Origin: CAG-877 sp963589235
Lineage (GTDB): Bacteria > Bacillota_I > Bacilli_A > RF39 > UBA660
Direction of reading: 5' to 3'
DNA: 6,069 nucleotides
Assembly: GCA_963589235.1 (NCBI GenBank)
Contig: CAVAJX010000099.1
Coordinates: 1 to 6,069 of the forward strand
The first letter of the stretch is position 1, and every line of letters starts with the position of its first letter. The position numbers were made by a program, and so were the translations under genes. Below are positions 6,049 to 6,069 of the stretch, in pieces. The notes below the pieces were generated by a model, which worked only from the letters and a program-made list of their open reading frames with translations, ran no database searches and was not told the DNA's origin.

Positions 6049-6069
6049 GAGAGAATTAAAAATTCTCTC
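6049..6069. repeat. Perfect inverted repeat at the window edge
   Basis: GAGAGAATT and AATTCTCTC form a perfect 9-bp stem with a 3-base loop AAA, about 45 bases upstream of the ftsY -35. On the minus strand no T run follows, so it is not a standard terminator for a gene upstream of ftsY. On the plus strand the sequence after it lies outside the window, so a terminator read in that direction cannot be excluded. It could also be an operator. The repeat may extend past the edge. Confidence 0.6.

Overview
The window comes from an AT-rich, low-GC Gram-positive bacterium (Bacillota). FtsY, YlxM and Ffh closely resemble their Bacilli counterparts, Shine-Dalgarno sites are purine-rich, intrinsic terminators follow the genes, and a CotD-like spore coat protein suggests a spore-forming lineage. 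The rank below phylum is my inference; a gut-type, Mollicutes-related Bacilli lineage is possible but unproven. Trp is read from TGG, and the stops are TAA or TAG in all five genes, so the standard bacterial code fits.

All five genes lie on the minus strand, so the order of transcription runs from the right edge to the left. (1) ftsY (SRP receptor GTPase) and ylxM (small helix-turn-helix SRP-associated protein) form a tight operon; the ftsY stop codon lies inside the ylxM ribosome binding site, and a strong intrinsic terminator closes the unit. (2) A large HerA/DUF87-type ATPase follows, with its own sigma-A-type promoter, its own terminator and an unusual Asn-rich C-terminal tail of about 290 residues. 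(3) ffh (SRP54) has a near-consensus promoter that begins inside the U-tract of the preceding terminator. (4) A short Cys/His-rich CotD-like coat protein follows ffh, with a possible sigma-K-type promoter and a terminator that starts at its stop codon.

Ffh and FtsY are the two GTPases of co-translational membrane targeting, and YlxM is a known companion of this system. The SRP RNA gene was not found here. The HerA-like ATPase splits what is usually a ylxM-ffh pair; nothing in the window ties it to SRP, and no NurA-type nuclease or other defence partner is visible. The CotD-like gene is probably a sporulation gene that happens to sit next to ffh.

For ftsY, ffh and the ATPase the longest reading frame overstates the start: the upstream GTG or TTG codons fall in the Shine-Dalgarno site, at the inferred transcription start, or inside the promoter. 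Corrected starts are given. The window is mostly a conserved housekeeping locus. The points most worth a second look are the interposed ATPase with its disordered tail, the recurring very short leaders, and the coat gene behind ffh.
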